Positions 35,642 through 43,877 of a DNA stretch of 54,765 nucleotides are shown here, one piece after another. The notes beneath the pieces are model-generated. The model saw only the letters and a list, made by a program, of their open reading frames with translations, did no database searches and had not been told where the DNA came from. The stretch lies in assembly GCA_021413445.1 (NCBI GenBank), contig JAIOQI010000031.1, forward strand, positions 1 to 54,765. Direction: 5' to 3'. A program made the translations under genes and the position numbers. The DNA comes from Alphaproteobacteria bacterium. Its GTDB lineage: Bacteria > Pseudomonadota > Alphaproteobacteria > Micavibrionales > UBA2020. How positions within the stretch are numbered: the stretch's first letter is position 1; each line of letters opens with the position of its first letter.

Positions 35642-38053
35642 ATGACCGCACAAACAAAAGTCGCAGAAATATTCGAAACCATGGAATACGGCCCCGCGCC
35701 GGAGAGCGCTTCCACCGTCAGGGAATGGCTGGAGCAGCATAAATCCACCTTCGGCCATTTCATCGATGGCAAATGGATTGTGCCGTCGAAGGGCAAATGG
35801 TTCGATGCCAGCAACCCCGCCACCGGCGAAAAACTGGCCAAAATCGCCTGCGGCACCAAGGACGATGTCGATAACGCTGTCAAGGTGGCGCGCAAGGCGC
35901 AGAAGTTATGGGCGGCGCTGGACGGCTTCGAGCGGGCGAAATACCTTTACGCCATCGCCCGCCTGATCCAGAAAAATTCCCGCCTGCTGGCCGTGCTGGA
36001 AAGCATGGACAACGGCAAGCCGATCCGCGAGACACGCGACCTCGATGTCAACCTTGCCGCCCGTCACTTCTATCACCACGCCGGCTGGGCGCAGATCCTT
36101 GACAGCGAATTCCCCGGCTATGAGGCTTACGGCGTCGTCGGCCAGGTCATCCCGTGGAACTTCCCGTTCCTGATGCTGGCGTGGAAAATCGCCCCCGCCC
36201 TCGCCGCCGGCAATACGGTGGTGCTGAAACCTGCTGAATTCACGCCGCTGACGGCCGTGCTCTTTGCCGAGCTGTGCCAGGAAGCGGGCTTGCCCGCCGG
36301 CGTCATCAACATCGTGCAGGGCGACGGCTCCACCGGCGCGGAAATCGTCAAGCATCCCGATATCAACAAAATCGCCTTCACCGGCTCGACCGAAGTCGGG
36401 CGCATCATCCGCGCCGCCACCGCGGGCGCGGCCAAGGGCCTGACTCTGGAGCTCGGCGGCAAGTCGCCGACCATCGTGTTTGAGAACGCCGACCTCGACA
36501 GCGCCGTGGAAGGCGTCGTCGATGGCATCTGGCTCAATCAGGGCGAAGTCTGCTGCGCCGGTTCCCGCCTGCTGCTGCAGGAAGGCATCGCCGAGAAAAT
36601 GATTAAGAAACTGAAGCGCCGGATGCAAAACCTGCGCGTCGGTTCGCCGCTCGACAAGGCGATTGATATGGGCGCCATCGTCAGCCAGGAGCAATACGAC
36701 AAGATCGACCGCCTGGTGAAACTGGGCGTCAAGGAAGGCGCAACGCTGGTGCAGCCGGGCAAGGATTCATGCCCCAAAGGCTGCTTCTATCCGCCGACCA
36801 TGCTGACGAACGTGCAGCCGGCGGCCACCGTCGCGCAGGAAGAGATATTCGGCCCCGTCGTTTCCGTGATGACCTTCCGCACCCCGGAAGAAGCGGTGCT
36901 GCTCGCCAATAACTCCCGCTTCGGCCTTGCTGCCAGCATCTGGAGCGAAAACATCAACCTCGCCCTCGACATTGCGCCGAAAGTGAAAGCGGGCGTGGTG
37001 TGGATCAACTGCACCAATATGTTCGACGCCGCCTGCGGCTTCGGCGGCTACCGCGAGTCCGGATTCGGACGCGAAGGCGGGCGCGAGGGGATGTATTCCT
37101 ACCTCAAGCCGAAATTCGTCAAGTCCCTGCCCGTCTATAAAGACGCCAAGGTGAAACTGAGCGCGGCGAAACACGTACCTGCCGCAATAGAAGGGCTGCT
37201 GGCCACCATCGACCGCACGGCGAAACTCTACATCGGCGGCAAACAGGCCCGCCCGGACGGCAACTACAGCATTTCCATCACCGACAAGAAGGGCAAGCTG
37301 ATCGGCCAGGTCGGCGAAGGTAACCGCAAGGACATCCGCAACGCCGTCGAAGCCGCCAAGAAGGCCGAAGGCTGGAGCAAGTCCGCCCATCACCTGCGCG
37401 CGCAAATTCTCTATTACATTGCCGAGAACCTCAGCGCCCGCAAGGATGAGTTCAAGAAGCGCCTGGTCCAGATGACCGGCGTCACTCCCATTGCTGCCGC
37501 GAAGGAAGTGGATGCCTCGGTCCGCCGCCTCTTTACCTATGCGGCCTGGGCTGACAAGTATGACGGCGATGTGCATTACCCCCCTGCCCGCCTGGTCTCC
37601 GTGGCGATGAAGGAGTCCGTTGGCATTCTCGGCCTCGTCTGCCCGGATGAAGCGCCGCTGCTTGGCTTTGTCTCCATGTTTGCGCCGGCGATGGCGATGG
37701 GCAACCGCTCGGTCATCATCCCCTCGGAAAAATATCCGCTCTCGGCGACTGACTTCTACCAGATCTTCGACACCTCGGATGTTCCGGCTGGCGTGGTGAA
37801 TATCGTCACCGGCGACCGCGCCTCCCTGACCAAGACTTTGGCCGAGCATGACGAGGTCGATGGTATCTGGTATTTCGGCTCCGACACGTCCGGCAGCGGC
37901 CTGGTGGAAAAGTCCTCCGTCGGCAACCTGAAGCGCACTTGGGTCAACAACGGTAAGCAGCGCAACTGGCTGGATGCCGGACAGGGCGAAGGCGAAGAAT
38001 TCCTCCGCCACGCGGTCGAGATCAAGAATATCTGGATTCCTTACGGGGAATAG
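35642..38053 (+). CDS. Two-domain aldehyde dehydrogenase family protein
   Basis: The 803-residue protein consists of two tandem aldehyde dehydrogenase modules. Module 1 (about 30-480) is complete: VIPWNFPFLMLAWKIAPALA, IAFTGSTEVGRIIR, the glutamate motif LELGGKSPTIVF and the nucleophile C304 in NQGEVCCAGSR. EEIFGPVVSVMTF and FGGYRESGFGREGG close the module. Module 2 (about 510-803) has recognisable cofactor-side segments (VGILGLVCPDEAPLLGF, DVPAGVVNIVTGDR) but no recognisable catalytic cysteine motif and a degenerate end (KRTWVNNGKQRNWLD), so it is probably structural. It lies 12 bp after deoC, which makes oxidation of the acetaldehyde produced by DeoC its likely role, although the substrate is inferred from context only. 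Confidence 0.92.
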   Translation: MTAQTKVAEIFETMEYGPAPESASTVREWLEQHKSTFGHFIDGKWIVPSKGKWFDASNPATGEKLAKIACGTKDDVDNAVKVARKAQKLWAALDGFERAKYLYAIARLIQKNSRLLAVLESMDNGKPIRETRDLDVNLAARHFYHHAGWAQILDSEFPGYEAYGVVGQVIPWNFPFLMLAWKIAPALAAGNTVVLKPAEFTPLTAVLFAELCQEAGLPAGVINIVQGDGSTGAEIVKHPDINKIAFTGSTEVGRIIRAATAGAAKGLTLELGGKSPTIVFENADLDSAVEGVVDGIWLNQGEVCCAGSRLLLQEGIAEKMIKKLKRRMQNLRVGSPLDKAIDMGAIVSQEQYDKIDRLVKLGVKEGATLVQPGKDSCPKGCFYPPTMLTNVQPAATVAQEEIFGPVVSVMTFRTPEEAVLLANNSRFGLAASIWSENINLALDIAPKVKAGVVWINCTNMFDAACGFGGYRESGFGREGGREGMYSYLKPKFVKSLPVYKDAKVKLSAAKHVPAAIEGLLATIDRTAKLYIGGKQARPDGNYSISITDKKGKLIGQVGEGNRKDIRNAVEAAKKAEGWSKSAHHLRAQILYYIAENLSARKDEFKKRLVQMTGVTPIAAAKEVDASVRRLFTYAAWADKYDGDVHYPPARLVSVAMKESVGILGLVCPDEAPLLGFVSMFAPAMAMGNRSVIIPSEKYPLSATDFYQIFDTSDVPAGVVNIVTGDRASLTKTLAEHDEVDGIWYFGSDTSGSGLVEKSSVGNLKRTWVNNGKQRNWLDAGQGEGEEFLRHAVEIKNIWIPYGE

Positions 38054-38056
38054 TTC

Positions 38057-39130
38057 TTACAGGCGGGGCTGTTTCGGGTCCGGTTTTTGGGACGGCGCAT
38101 ATTTGCCGAGGATTTCTTCCAGCGGCAAAGGCTTGTCCGCATAAGGATCCGGGCCCTGCATCATGATATTGACCAGTTGCTCTGCCTGTTCAGGGGGGAG
38201 TCTGAAGTTTTTGCTGTGCTGAATGGTGACAAAGTGGCGGATAGTCTCGCCGATCTCCTTCAGCAATTCCATGTTTTCTGCTGATCTGGCGAGAGAGTCC
38301 GGCAATTGCCGGAAAACTTCGCTTCCCGCCCGCATCAGCGCGGTGAGCTGCACCACATGAAAGGCATACTCCGCCTCCATGAAGCCGTCCGCCTTCACGC
38401 CACGGCAATGCGCGCAGTTACGCGCCAGCAGTTTTTCCTGCAAGGATGCGTGCGGGTCTCTCACTTTCAGGTTGAGGTCATTGACCTCCCCGATCATTTC
38501 CCGGCTGCACTTTACAAACCACTCCGGGAGAGGCGTGCAGGCAAGCGCTTCGGGCGGATATTTGTGCACGATGACGCGGTAAAAATCATCCCAGGTCTTG
38601 ATAAAAGATTCCTCTGCCGGTTTTTCAGCGGCCTTGCTATACATCGCCTGAATGCCTTTGCGGTCAATCAGGGCGTCTTTTGTTATGACCGGCTCATCCT
38701 TTGTGACAACGATATAATCGCCCTTATCATCAATGTAGGCTCCGTTCAGGTTGGCCGCTTCGCGGTAATTTCCGTGCAGCCCAGCAACCGGCACATGACC
38801 TTCCTCCAATATACGCTTTTCAAGTTCGGCGATTGCGCAGGTAGCAGCCCCTATGTTATGCCTCTCATTGCGGAGTTCTTCCTTGTGGCGGTCATGGTCG
38901 CTCACAGAAGAATAGGTGTACTTGGCAACCACCCATTCGCCGTCAGCGAAAGTCTGGGCCGCGTAATATACACGCTTGCTTTTATCTTTCTTGTCGACAA
39001 AAACTTGCGTGGTGATCCAGCCTTCAATTGGGCTTTTGATGTTTTTGGCCCATGACGGGATGACGCGCTTCTCCGGCGCCGGTGGCGGGGCGTCCTTGCC
39101 TGCGAAGAAGTTGAAAAACTCTTTCGGCAT
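38057..39130 (-). CDS. Uncharacterised protein, paralogue 3 of the TelA-linked family
   Basis: Unknown function. The 357-residue protein is clearly homologous to the preceding gene product along its length. Shared blocks include EKRV(I/V)PSWA near the N-terminus, WITTQVF(V/I)DKKDKSKR, GNYREAAN, the block DALIDRKGIQA, TWDDFYR and the C-terminal GPDPYADKPLPLE. There is no signal peptide or membrane helix; it looks like a soluble alpha/beta protein with a helical second half. This copy contains three cysteines not seen in the paralogue, two of them in RNCAHCRGVKADG, which resembles a C-x2-C metal or redox site. It starts 2 bp after the paralogue's stop and is convergent with the aldehyde dehydrogenase gene (3-bp gap). 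Last gene of the operon. Confidence 0.75.
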   Translation of the reverse strand: MPKEFFNFFAGKDAPPPAPEKRVIPSWAKNIKSPIEGWITTQVFVDKKDKSKRVYYAAQTFADGEWVVAKYTYSSVSDHDRHKEELRNERHNIGAATCAIAELEKRILEEGHVPVAGLHGNYREAANLNGAYIDDKGDYIVVTKDEPVITKDALIDRKGIQAMYSKAAEKPAEESFIKTWDDFYRVIVHKYPPEALACTPLPEWFVKCSREMIGEVNDLNLKVRDPHASLQEKLLARNCAHCRGVKADGFMEAEYAFHVVQLTALMRAGSEVFRQLPDSLARSAENMELLKEIGETIRHFVTIQHSKNFRLPPEQAEQLVNIMMQGPDPYADKPLPLEEILGKYAPSQKPDPKQPRL

Positions 39131-39132
39131 TT

Positions 39133-40266
39133 TTACCCCGCAGCAGGCGGTTTCGGTTTGTTTTTCTTGGGCGCGGGCGCGGAGACCTGATCCTGGTATT
39201 GCTTGTAGAATATCTCCAGCGGCAGGGGCTTGTCCGCATAGGGGTCAGGCCCCTGCATGATGACATTGGCCAGTTGCTTTGCCTGCTCGGGCGAGCAGTA
39301 TAAACGCTCCTCGGCAAAAGCGCTGAGGTTGTTGCTGATGCTCTCCAGCAGTTGCAAGCCGTCCGCGTCAACAGACAAGGATGTCGTCAATTTCTGATAA
39401 AGCCTGGCGCCCATGCGCATCAATGTCGTCAGGCGGGCGGCTTCGTAGTCATAGACTATTTTGGGCGTGCCGCCGTCTTCGTCATATTCGCCATTGCCCC
39501 AGCTGATTTTCATGGCCAGCTCATTAAAAGCGGTGCCTGAAAAGGAGCGCGCGGCTTTTTTCAGCTGCTGTATATTTGTTCCAGCCGTCATTGCCCCCTC
39601 AAGGGCGTGCATCACGGTGAGCGTATCGCTGATATGCGCCATGATCTTGGGAAAATTGGGGTTCTGTTTGTCCTGTTCGGACAGCACAAAGCCTTCCTGT
39701 GAAGAATTGCGGACAATCTCGCGGTAAAAATCGTCCCAGGTCCTGATGACGGGTTCAGCCGACTTGCCTGCGGCCTTGCTGTACAGCGCCTGGATGCCCT
39801 TGCGGTCAATCAGGGCGTCTTTTTCTATGATCGGCGCATCCTGAGTGACAGGAACATAATTGCCCTTATCGTCAAAATAGGCCCCGTTCTGGTTGGCCGC
39901 CTCGCGGTAATTTCCCCTGAGCACGTCAACGGGCGTGTACCCTTCCTCCAGCAGAAGCTTTTCAATCTCCGCTATTCTTGGAATGGCTTCGCCCGCTCCG
40001 TTTTTAGAGCCTATCACGTCCGATGAGTAAGAGCTGTTCTGGTCTGTGGCGGAATAAGAATATTTGACGATCCTCCAGGTATCATCCCTCATATGGGCGG
40101 CGGCGTAATATATCCGCTTGCTTTTATCCTTCTTGTCGATAAAGACTTGGGTGGTGATCCAGCTCTCGATGGGGTTAGTGATGTTTTCAGCCCATGACGG
40201 AACGACGCGTTTCTCCGGCGCCGGCGGTGTGTCATCCTTGCCTGAAAAGAGGTCAAAGAATCCCAT
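39133..40266 (-). CDS. Uncharacterised protein, paralogue 2 of the TelA-linked family
   Basis: Unknown function. The 377-residue protein begins MGFFDLFSGKDDTPPAPEK, the same short FF-rich start as its downstream paralogue. It continues with YYAAAHMRDDTWRIVKYSYS, GNYREAANQNGAYFDDKGNY, DALIDRKGIQALYSKAA and TWDDFYREIVRNSSQEG. It ends with a helical half and GPDPYADKPLPLEIFYKQYQ, then a Pro/Lys tail. It has no signal peptide. Identity with the next gene product is roughly 40-45% by eye, which indicates an old tandem duplication. Weaker similarity to the 433-residue upstream protein is visible around the segments DDTWRIVKYS and NQNGAYFDDKGNY (there DKWRVMHYM and NIEGIAFDAVGHPY). Spacing to both neighbours is 2-3 bp. 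Confidence 0.75.
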   Translation of the reverse strand: MGFFDLFSGKDDTPPAPEKRVVPSWAENITNPIESWITTQVFIDKKDKSKRIYYAAAHMRDDTWRIVKYSYSATDQNSSYSSDVIGSKNGAGEAIPRIAEIEKLLLEEGYTPVDVLRGNYREAANQNGAYFDDKGNYVPVTQDAPIIEKDALIDRKGIQALYSKAAGKSAEPVIRTWDDFYREIVRNSSQEGFVLSEQDKQNPNFPKIMAHISDTLTVMHALEGAMTAGTNIQQLKKAARSFSGTAFNELAMKISWGNGEYDEDGGTPKIVYDYEAARLTTLMRMGARLYQKLTTSLSVDADGLQLLESISNNLSAFAEERLYCSPEQAKQLANVIMQGPDPYADKPLPLEIFYKQYQDQVSAPAPKKNKPKPPAAG

Positions 40267-40269
40267 GGT

Positions 40270-41571
40270 TTACTCCGTGAGGGGAGGCTTGACTTTAGCG
40301 GACATGGTGTTGACTTCGCGCACGCCGGCCCGTCGCTCCTGCACCTTCTTCATGGCTTTCTGGCGCTGGTCGTAATAACGGTCCAGCCAGGTGGAAACCC
40401 ATGCCGGGATCGTTTCTTTTTTGTCGTTGGCGACCCAGGCCTGGAGCTTGTCGAAATTCTCCATCGTGCCGCCGAGCTGGACGAACTTGTCCTTCGCGGC
40501 CTTGACCGATTCCTGGATGGACACCAGGGCGTTGGCATTGGCGCCATTGACGGACAGCATGCTTTCCTTCAGTTGCTTGAGGTTTTGCGAGGCATCGAGC
40601 AAATGCGCATAAAGCTCGCATTCGGCCAGATGTTTCTGGAACGGCTCGATATGTATGCCCAATTGTTTCGCTTCTTCCAGCTGTTCCTTCGCTTGCGGCA
40701 GGAACTCCGAGAGTATTTCAGAGATCGTCAGTTGTCCGCCAGATGGCAGGAGCCCGTTGGACTTTTGATAGACCGCTTTCCGGTCTTCGAGGGATAAAGA
40801 CTCGATTTTGTCGAATTTCTCGTTCTTGCCCAATACCTTCTGGATGCCGAGATAGAACGCGCCGATCTGGGCCGCAAAAAGGTCCATGCAGGCCAGGGAT
40901 TTTCCCACCTTGAGAATATCGTCCAGCGACGCATTGGGCTTGGAAGCTGAATTGAAGATATCCGACAGGATGCCGGATTCCATTTTCGAGGCGATCTTCG
41001 GATCTTCATTGTTTTGCTCGACGGCCAGGATGGATTTGGCGATTTCGGAGCGCTTGAACGTGGCGTCGGAAAAAATCTTGCCTTCCACGCGGCGGTAAGG
41101 GTGGCCGACGGCGTCAAAGGCGATGCCTTCGATATTGGCCGCGGCTTTATAGTGGTCGATGTCGAAGAAATGCACATGCAGTTCGGGATATTTGTCGGCC
41201 GGGTATTTCTCCGGGGTGAGGTCGAGCTTTTTGCTCGTGCCGATGTTTTCCTTGAACCTGTCAAGCAGGGCCAGCTGATAGACGGCGGCCGGGAACGATA
41301 CGTCTTCCTTGCTGACGGTTTCCGACTTGAACAGCCCGTCCGGCTGATCCAGGTCGAAGATCATGTAGTGCATTACCCGCCACTTGTCCTGAGCGGGGTC
41401 GATCTGCATCGCTACCCAGAATTCGGCGAAGTTGACGTCTTCGTAGGCATTGGTGCGCACGGCATTGTAGTAGGAAGCTTTCTGGGGCAGTGCCGCCGCC
41501 AGCTTGTCATCCCAGGACTGGGAGGCTTTGACAACTGGCGTTTCTTTTTTCTCGTCTTTTTTGCCCCACAT
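40270..41571 (-). CDS. Uncharacterised protein, first member of the TelA-linked family
   Basis: Unknown function, 433 residues. The N-terminal 170 residues appear distantly related to the two proteins that follow: charged KK start, QSWDDKL, AQDKWRVMHYMIFDLD, NIEGIAFDAVGHPYRRVEGK. The second half is strongly helical (LSEFLPQAKEQLEEAKQLGI, LKQLKESMLSVNGANANAL, AWVSTWLDRYYDQRQKAMKK) and could form a coiled-coil or oligomerisation surface. No signal peptide or membrane segment is visible. It is the first gene downstream of the terminator-like hairpin that follows the TelA-like gene, and is tightly linked (3 bp) to the next two. Partner proteins in one assembly is the simplest reading, but that is inference. 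Confidence 0.72.
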   Translation of the reverse strand: MWGKKDEKKETPVVKASQSWDDKLAAALPQKASYYNAVRTNAYEDVNFAEFWVAMQIDPAQDKWRVMHYMIFDLDQPDGLFKSETVSKEDVSFPAAVYQLALLDRFKENIGTSKKLDLTPEKYPADKYPELHVHFFDIDHYKAAANIEGIAFDAVGHPYRRVEGKIFSDATFKRSEIAKSILAVEQNNEDPKIASKMESGILSDIFNSASKPNASLDDILKVGKSLACMDLFAAQIGAFYLGIQKVLGKNEKFDKIESLSLEDRKAVYQKSNGLLPSGGQLTISEILSEFLPQAKEQLEEAKQLGIHIEPFQKHLAECELYAHLLDASQNLKQLKESMLSVNGANANALVSIQESVKAAKDKFVQLGGTMENFDKLQAWVANDKKETIPAWVSTWLDRYYDQRQKAMKKVQERRAGVREVNTMSAKVKPPLTE

Positions 41572-41611
41572 AATCTTTATCTCCTACATCATATATTCAT
41601 AAATCTTTAGA

Positions 41612-41653
41612 GTGCTTAAAGAAAAGCCGGTGATCCATCAGGACCACCGGCTT
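41612..41653 (-). terminator. Rho-independent terminator-like hairpin downstream of the TelA-like gene
   Basis: On the minus strand AAGCCGGTG, a 12-base loop and CACCGGCTT form a perfect 9-bp stem (41653-41645 with 41632-41624), followed directly by TTCTTTAAGC. It lies 10 bp after the TelA-like stop and about 40 bp before the 433-residue gene. It should reduce, but may not abolish, transcription of the three downstream genes. It may also stabilise the TelA mRNA 3' end. Confidence 0.75.
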
Positions 41654-41662
41654 GATCCTTCA

Positions 41663-43057
41663 TTAAGGCTTGGGCGTGTTGTCCGTCCCAGTCTTTTTCT
41701 CAGGCGTGGCGCTGTTATCATTGACAGCGTCGTTCTTCTTTTCGTTCTCCTGACGAGCTTCCTTGGCGGCTTCCAGAAGGCGTACTGCCTTCGACTGGTC
41801 GGCAGCTTCAATCAGCTTGTCAGTAGCGCCGCGCAGGTTCTGTGCAGTTTGCTCCAGTTCCTGTATGCGTTTTTTACGAGCGTCGTTTTCTTTTTCGATC
41901 ATCTGCTGCATACGCTGCAGACCGTCGATCAGCTTCGCGGGGTCAACTGTGCCGCGCGATTTGCTGTTCAGGGTCATTTGGTGCGCAGTTTCGATCATCT
42001 TCGTGGTATTTTCGTGCATCTTGTCGCCGAAATCGTCGGATTTCTTCAACGTCTGGGCAGACTTCAGCATGGAACCGGCGAAGGCGGCAGCGCTCAGCAT
42101 GGCCTTCCACTCGTTCTGGCTGTTGAAGAGGATGTCCTGGATCTTCTTGCGTTGATCTTCCATCGTCTCGATGATCTGGCGCAGCTGTTGTGCAGCGAGA
42201 ACGCCTTGGGCACGAGAGCCTTCGAGAACGGCGATACGATCGAGGAAGTTCTCTTTTTGCTTCACGACATCCTTCAGGTACATTTCATCATCCGGATCCG
42301 CGCTTTCCTTAAAGTCTTTTTCAGCGTTGGGGATGTACTCTTCGTTATAGCGGCGCAGGACTTCCTTGGAAGCGCCGAGATAAACGCCGATCTGACGGGT
42401 GCACTCTACGCGGGCTTCACCGAGCTTGTAAGCTTCTTTCATGACTTGAACGATGCCTTTGTCGGTCTCTTCAACGCTATAGACCAGTTGCAGCATTTCG
42501 TCCATCATTTCAGGCAAGGCGTCCGTCATTTCCTGGACGGCCTTTTCTTCTTCGGTGGTCTTTTTCTTTTTGCCGAACAGGCCGTTCCAGACGGTCTTGA
42601 TCGCATTTCCGGTGCCCTTGGCGACCTTGCCAGTGGTGTCTGCGAGACCTTTCAGGAGAGCACGTGCGTTTTCGCCGAGCTTCTCGAGGTTCATGCCCGC
42701 GAGGCCTTTTTCCAGCTTATCGAAAGCGCCGGCCATGACATTGACCTGGGCGTTGAATTTGCCCTGGATCTTGAGCATGTCAGTGGCGATCGCGCCGAGC
42801 TGCGCCAGAGGCGGGTGTCCGTAGGTGATGATCGCGTCGAAGCTGTTCGGAGCCTTATCGATCGGGTCCATGACCTTTTCCATCTGGTCCAGCAATTCCT
42901 TCATCTGGGCTTTCAGGTCAACGTCGGTTACATTCTCGTCAGTGACGATAGCCTTCACATCGGCGTAATCGATAATTTTGCCGCTGGCGCGCTTCCTGCG
43001 GCTCTCTCTTGCGGATTCGTTGTTGTCGCCAGTGCCAGTTGTTTCGTTATCTGCCAT
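41663..43057 (-). CDS. TelA-like protein (toxic anion resistance family)
   Basis: The 464-residue, almost wholly helical protein resembles the TelA family linked to tellurite and other toxic-anion resistance; the molecular role of that family is not known. The best matches are in the C-terminal half. SRAQGVLAAQQLRQIIETME stands for the family's Q-x-IQ region, NEWKAMLSAAAFAGSMLKSA stands for the IPLWKNQ segment, and KSRGTVDPAKLIDGLQRMQQ stands for the RGIVDIETL motif, followed by an Arg/Lys-rich coiled coil. The N-terminal portion is divergent and contains a basic FGKKKKTTEEEK. An acidic low-complexity tail ends the protein. It has a strong promoter (43115-43143) and an AGGAG ribosome-binding site (GAGGAGACCTAAAAATG), so expression is probably high. 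It heads the gene set with the three paralogous unknowns. Confidence 0.72.
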   Translation of the reverse strand: MADNETTGTGDNNESARESRRKRASGKIIDYADVKAIVTDENVTDVDLKAQMKELLDQMEKVMDPIDKAPNSFDAIITYGHPPLAQLGAIATDMLKIQGKFNAQVNVMAGAFDKLEKGLAGMNLEKLGENARALLKGLADTTGKVAKGTGNAIKTVWNGLFGKKKKTTEEEKAVQEMTDALPEMMDEMLQLVYSVEETDKGIVQVMKEAYKLGEARVECTRQIGVYLGASKEVLRRYNEEYIPNAEKDFKESADPDDEMYLKDVVKQKENFLDRIAVLEGSRAQGVLAAQQLRQIIETMEDQRKKIQDILFNSQNEWKAMLSAAAFAGSMLKSAQTLKKSDDFGDKMHENTTKMIETAHQMTLNSKSRGTVDPAKLIDGLQRMQQMIEKENDARKKRIQELEQTAQNLRGATDKLIEAADQSKAVRLLEAAKEARQENEKKNDAVNDNSATPEKKTGTDNTPKP

Positions 43058-43114
43058 TTTTAGGTCTCCTCGTGGGTTAAGTAGTCTGGTTATATTTTTC
43101 CTAATCGCAGAATC

Positions 43115-43143
43115 ACATTACAGAACTAATTTCATAATGTCAA
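43115..43143 (-). promoter_or_regulatory. Strong predicted sigma-70-type promoter of the TelA-like gene
   Basis: On the minus strand TTGACA (43143-43138), 17-bp spacer, TAATGT (43120-43115). It lies within an AT-rich 175-bp gap that otherwise separates the rnd stop from the TelA-like gene. The perfect -35 box and optimal spacing make it the best promoter match in the window. The ribosome-binding site GAGGAG follows at 43068-43073. Confidence 0.6.
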
Positions 43144-43232
43144 CCGCAAAAATTAAAAAAGCGTAAACTTAAATTACCATATTAAACAATTAGTTACTGA
43201 TGTTTATAGCTAATTTGGCTTATTATGTTAAT

Positions 43233-43868
43233 TTATGGCTTGGGAACGTGGTACGCAAATATGTCTTCGTAGCTCCAACCGGCCAGGTCCGCTTTGACAA
43301 CGGCCGGCAAACACTTGAAGAGCCCATAGGCAATTTCCCGGCGATTCTCCTGATCCATGTGCTCGTTCAGTTTATTTTTCAGCGCATGGAGATGCAGGAC
43401 GTCATTGCAGGCATAGTCCAGCTGTTCCGGCGACAGGTTCGGCTGCCCCCAGTTGGTGCATTGCTGTTCCTTGGATATCTTGATGCCCAGCATGTGCTTG
43501 CAGGCATCCTCGAGATCGTGCGCCTGGGTATAGGTCCTGGCGATGCGGGACGCGATTTTCAGGCAATAGACATTTTCCATGATGACGTCGAGATAATAGC
43601 CGATCCACCGCATGTCGCCGCGGGCATAGTAGAACAGTTTCTCCTTGGAGGCGTCGCCCAGAAGTTTTTGCAGGTTCGGCGCGGCATAGGGCCCCTTCTC
43701 GAACTGGATGATATGCACCTTGCTGTCCGGCTTGCCGTCATAGATCTGCAGCAGGCACAACCGGTCGCGCCAGACGTTCAGTCCCATGAACTCGCTGTCG
43801 ATCGCCAGGATGTCGCCAAAGGCGACCCCGGCGGGCAAATCATTCTTATGCAGTACGAAGCGTGACAT
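43233..43868 (-). CDS. rnd: Ribonuclease D-type 3'-5' exonuclease, short form
   Basis: RNase D-like DEDDy exonucleases trim RNA 3' ends. The 211-residue protein keeps the three Exo motifs: DILAIDSEFMGLNVW (Exo I, D-x-E), a motif II region YYARGDMRWIGYYLDVIME, and the Y-x3-D of Exo III in LDYACNDVLHLHALKNKL. It lacks an HRDC domain, so it is the short form common in alphaproteobacteria rather than the 375-residue E. coli enzyme. It follows a nucleotidyltransferase-domain gene by 9 bp and probably shares its transcript. In motif II the residue before A is Y where many relatives have H or F, which is within family variation. Confidence 0.88.
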   Translation of the reverse strand: MSRFVLHKNDLPAGVAFGDILAIDSEFMGLNVWRDRLCLLQIYDGKPDSKVHIIQFEKGPYAAPNLQKLLGDASKEKLFYYARGDMRWIGYYLDVIMENVYCLKIASRIARTYTQAHDLEDACKHMLGIKISKEQQCTNWGQPNLSPEQLDYACNDVLHLHALKNKLNEHMDQENRREIAYGLFKCLPAVVKADLAGWSYEDIFAYHVPKP

Positions 43869-43877
43869 GGCGGTCCC

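Noticed and set aside
41612..43063. A 483-codon open frame antisense to the TelA-like gene
   Set aside because: The minus-strand gene has a strong promoter, ribosome-binding site and family similarity; the antisense frame has none of these.
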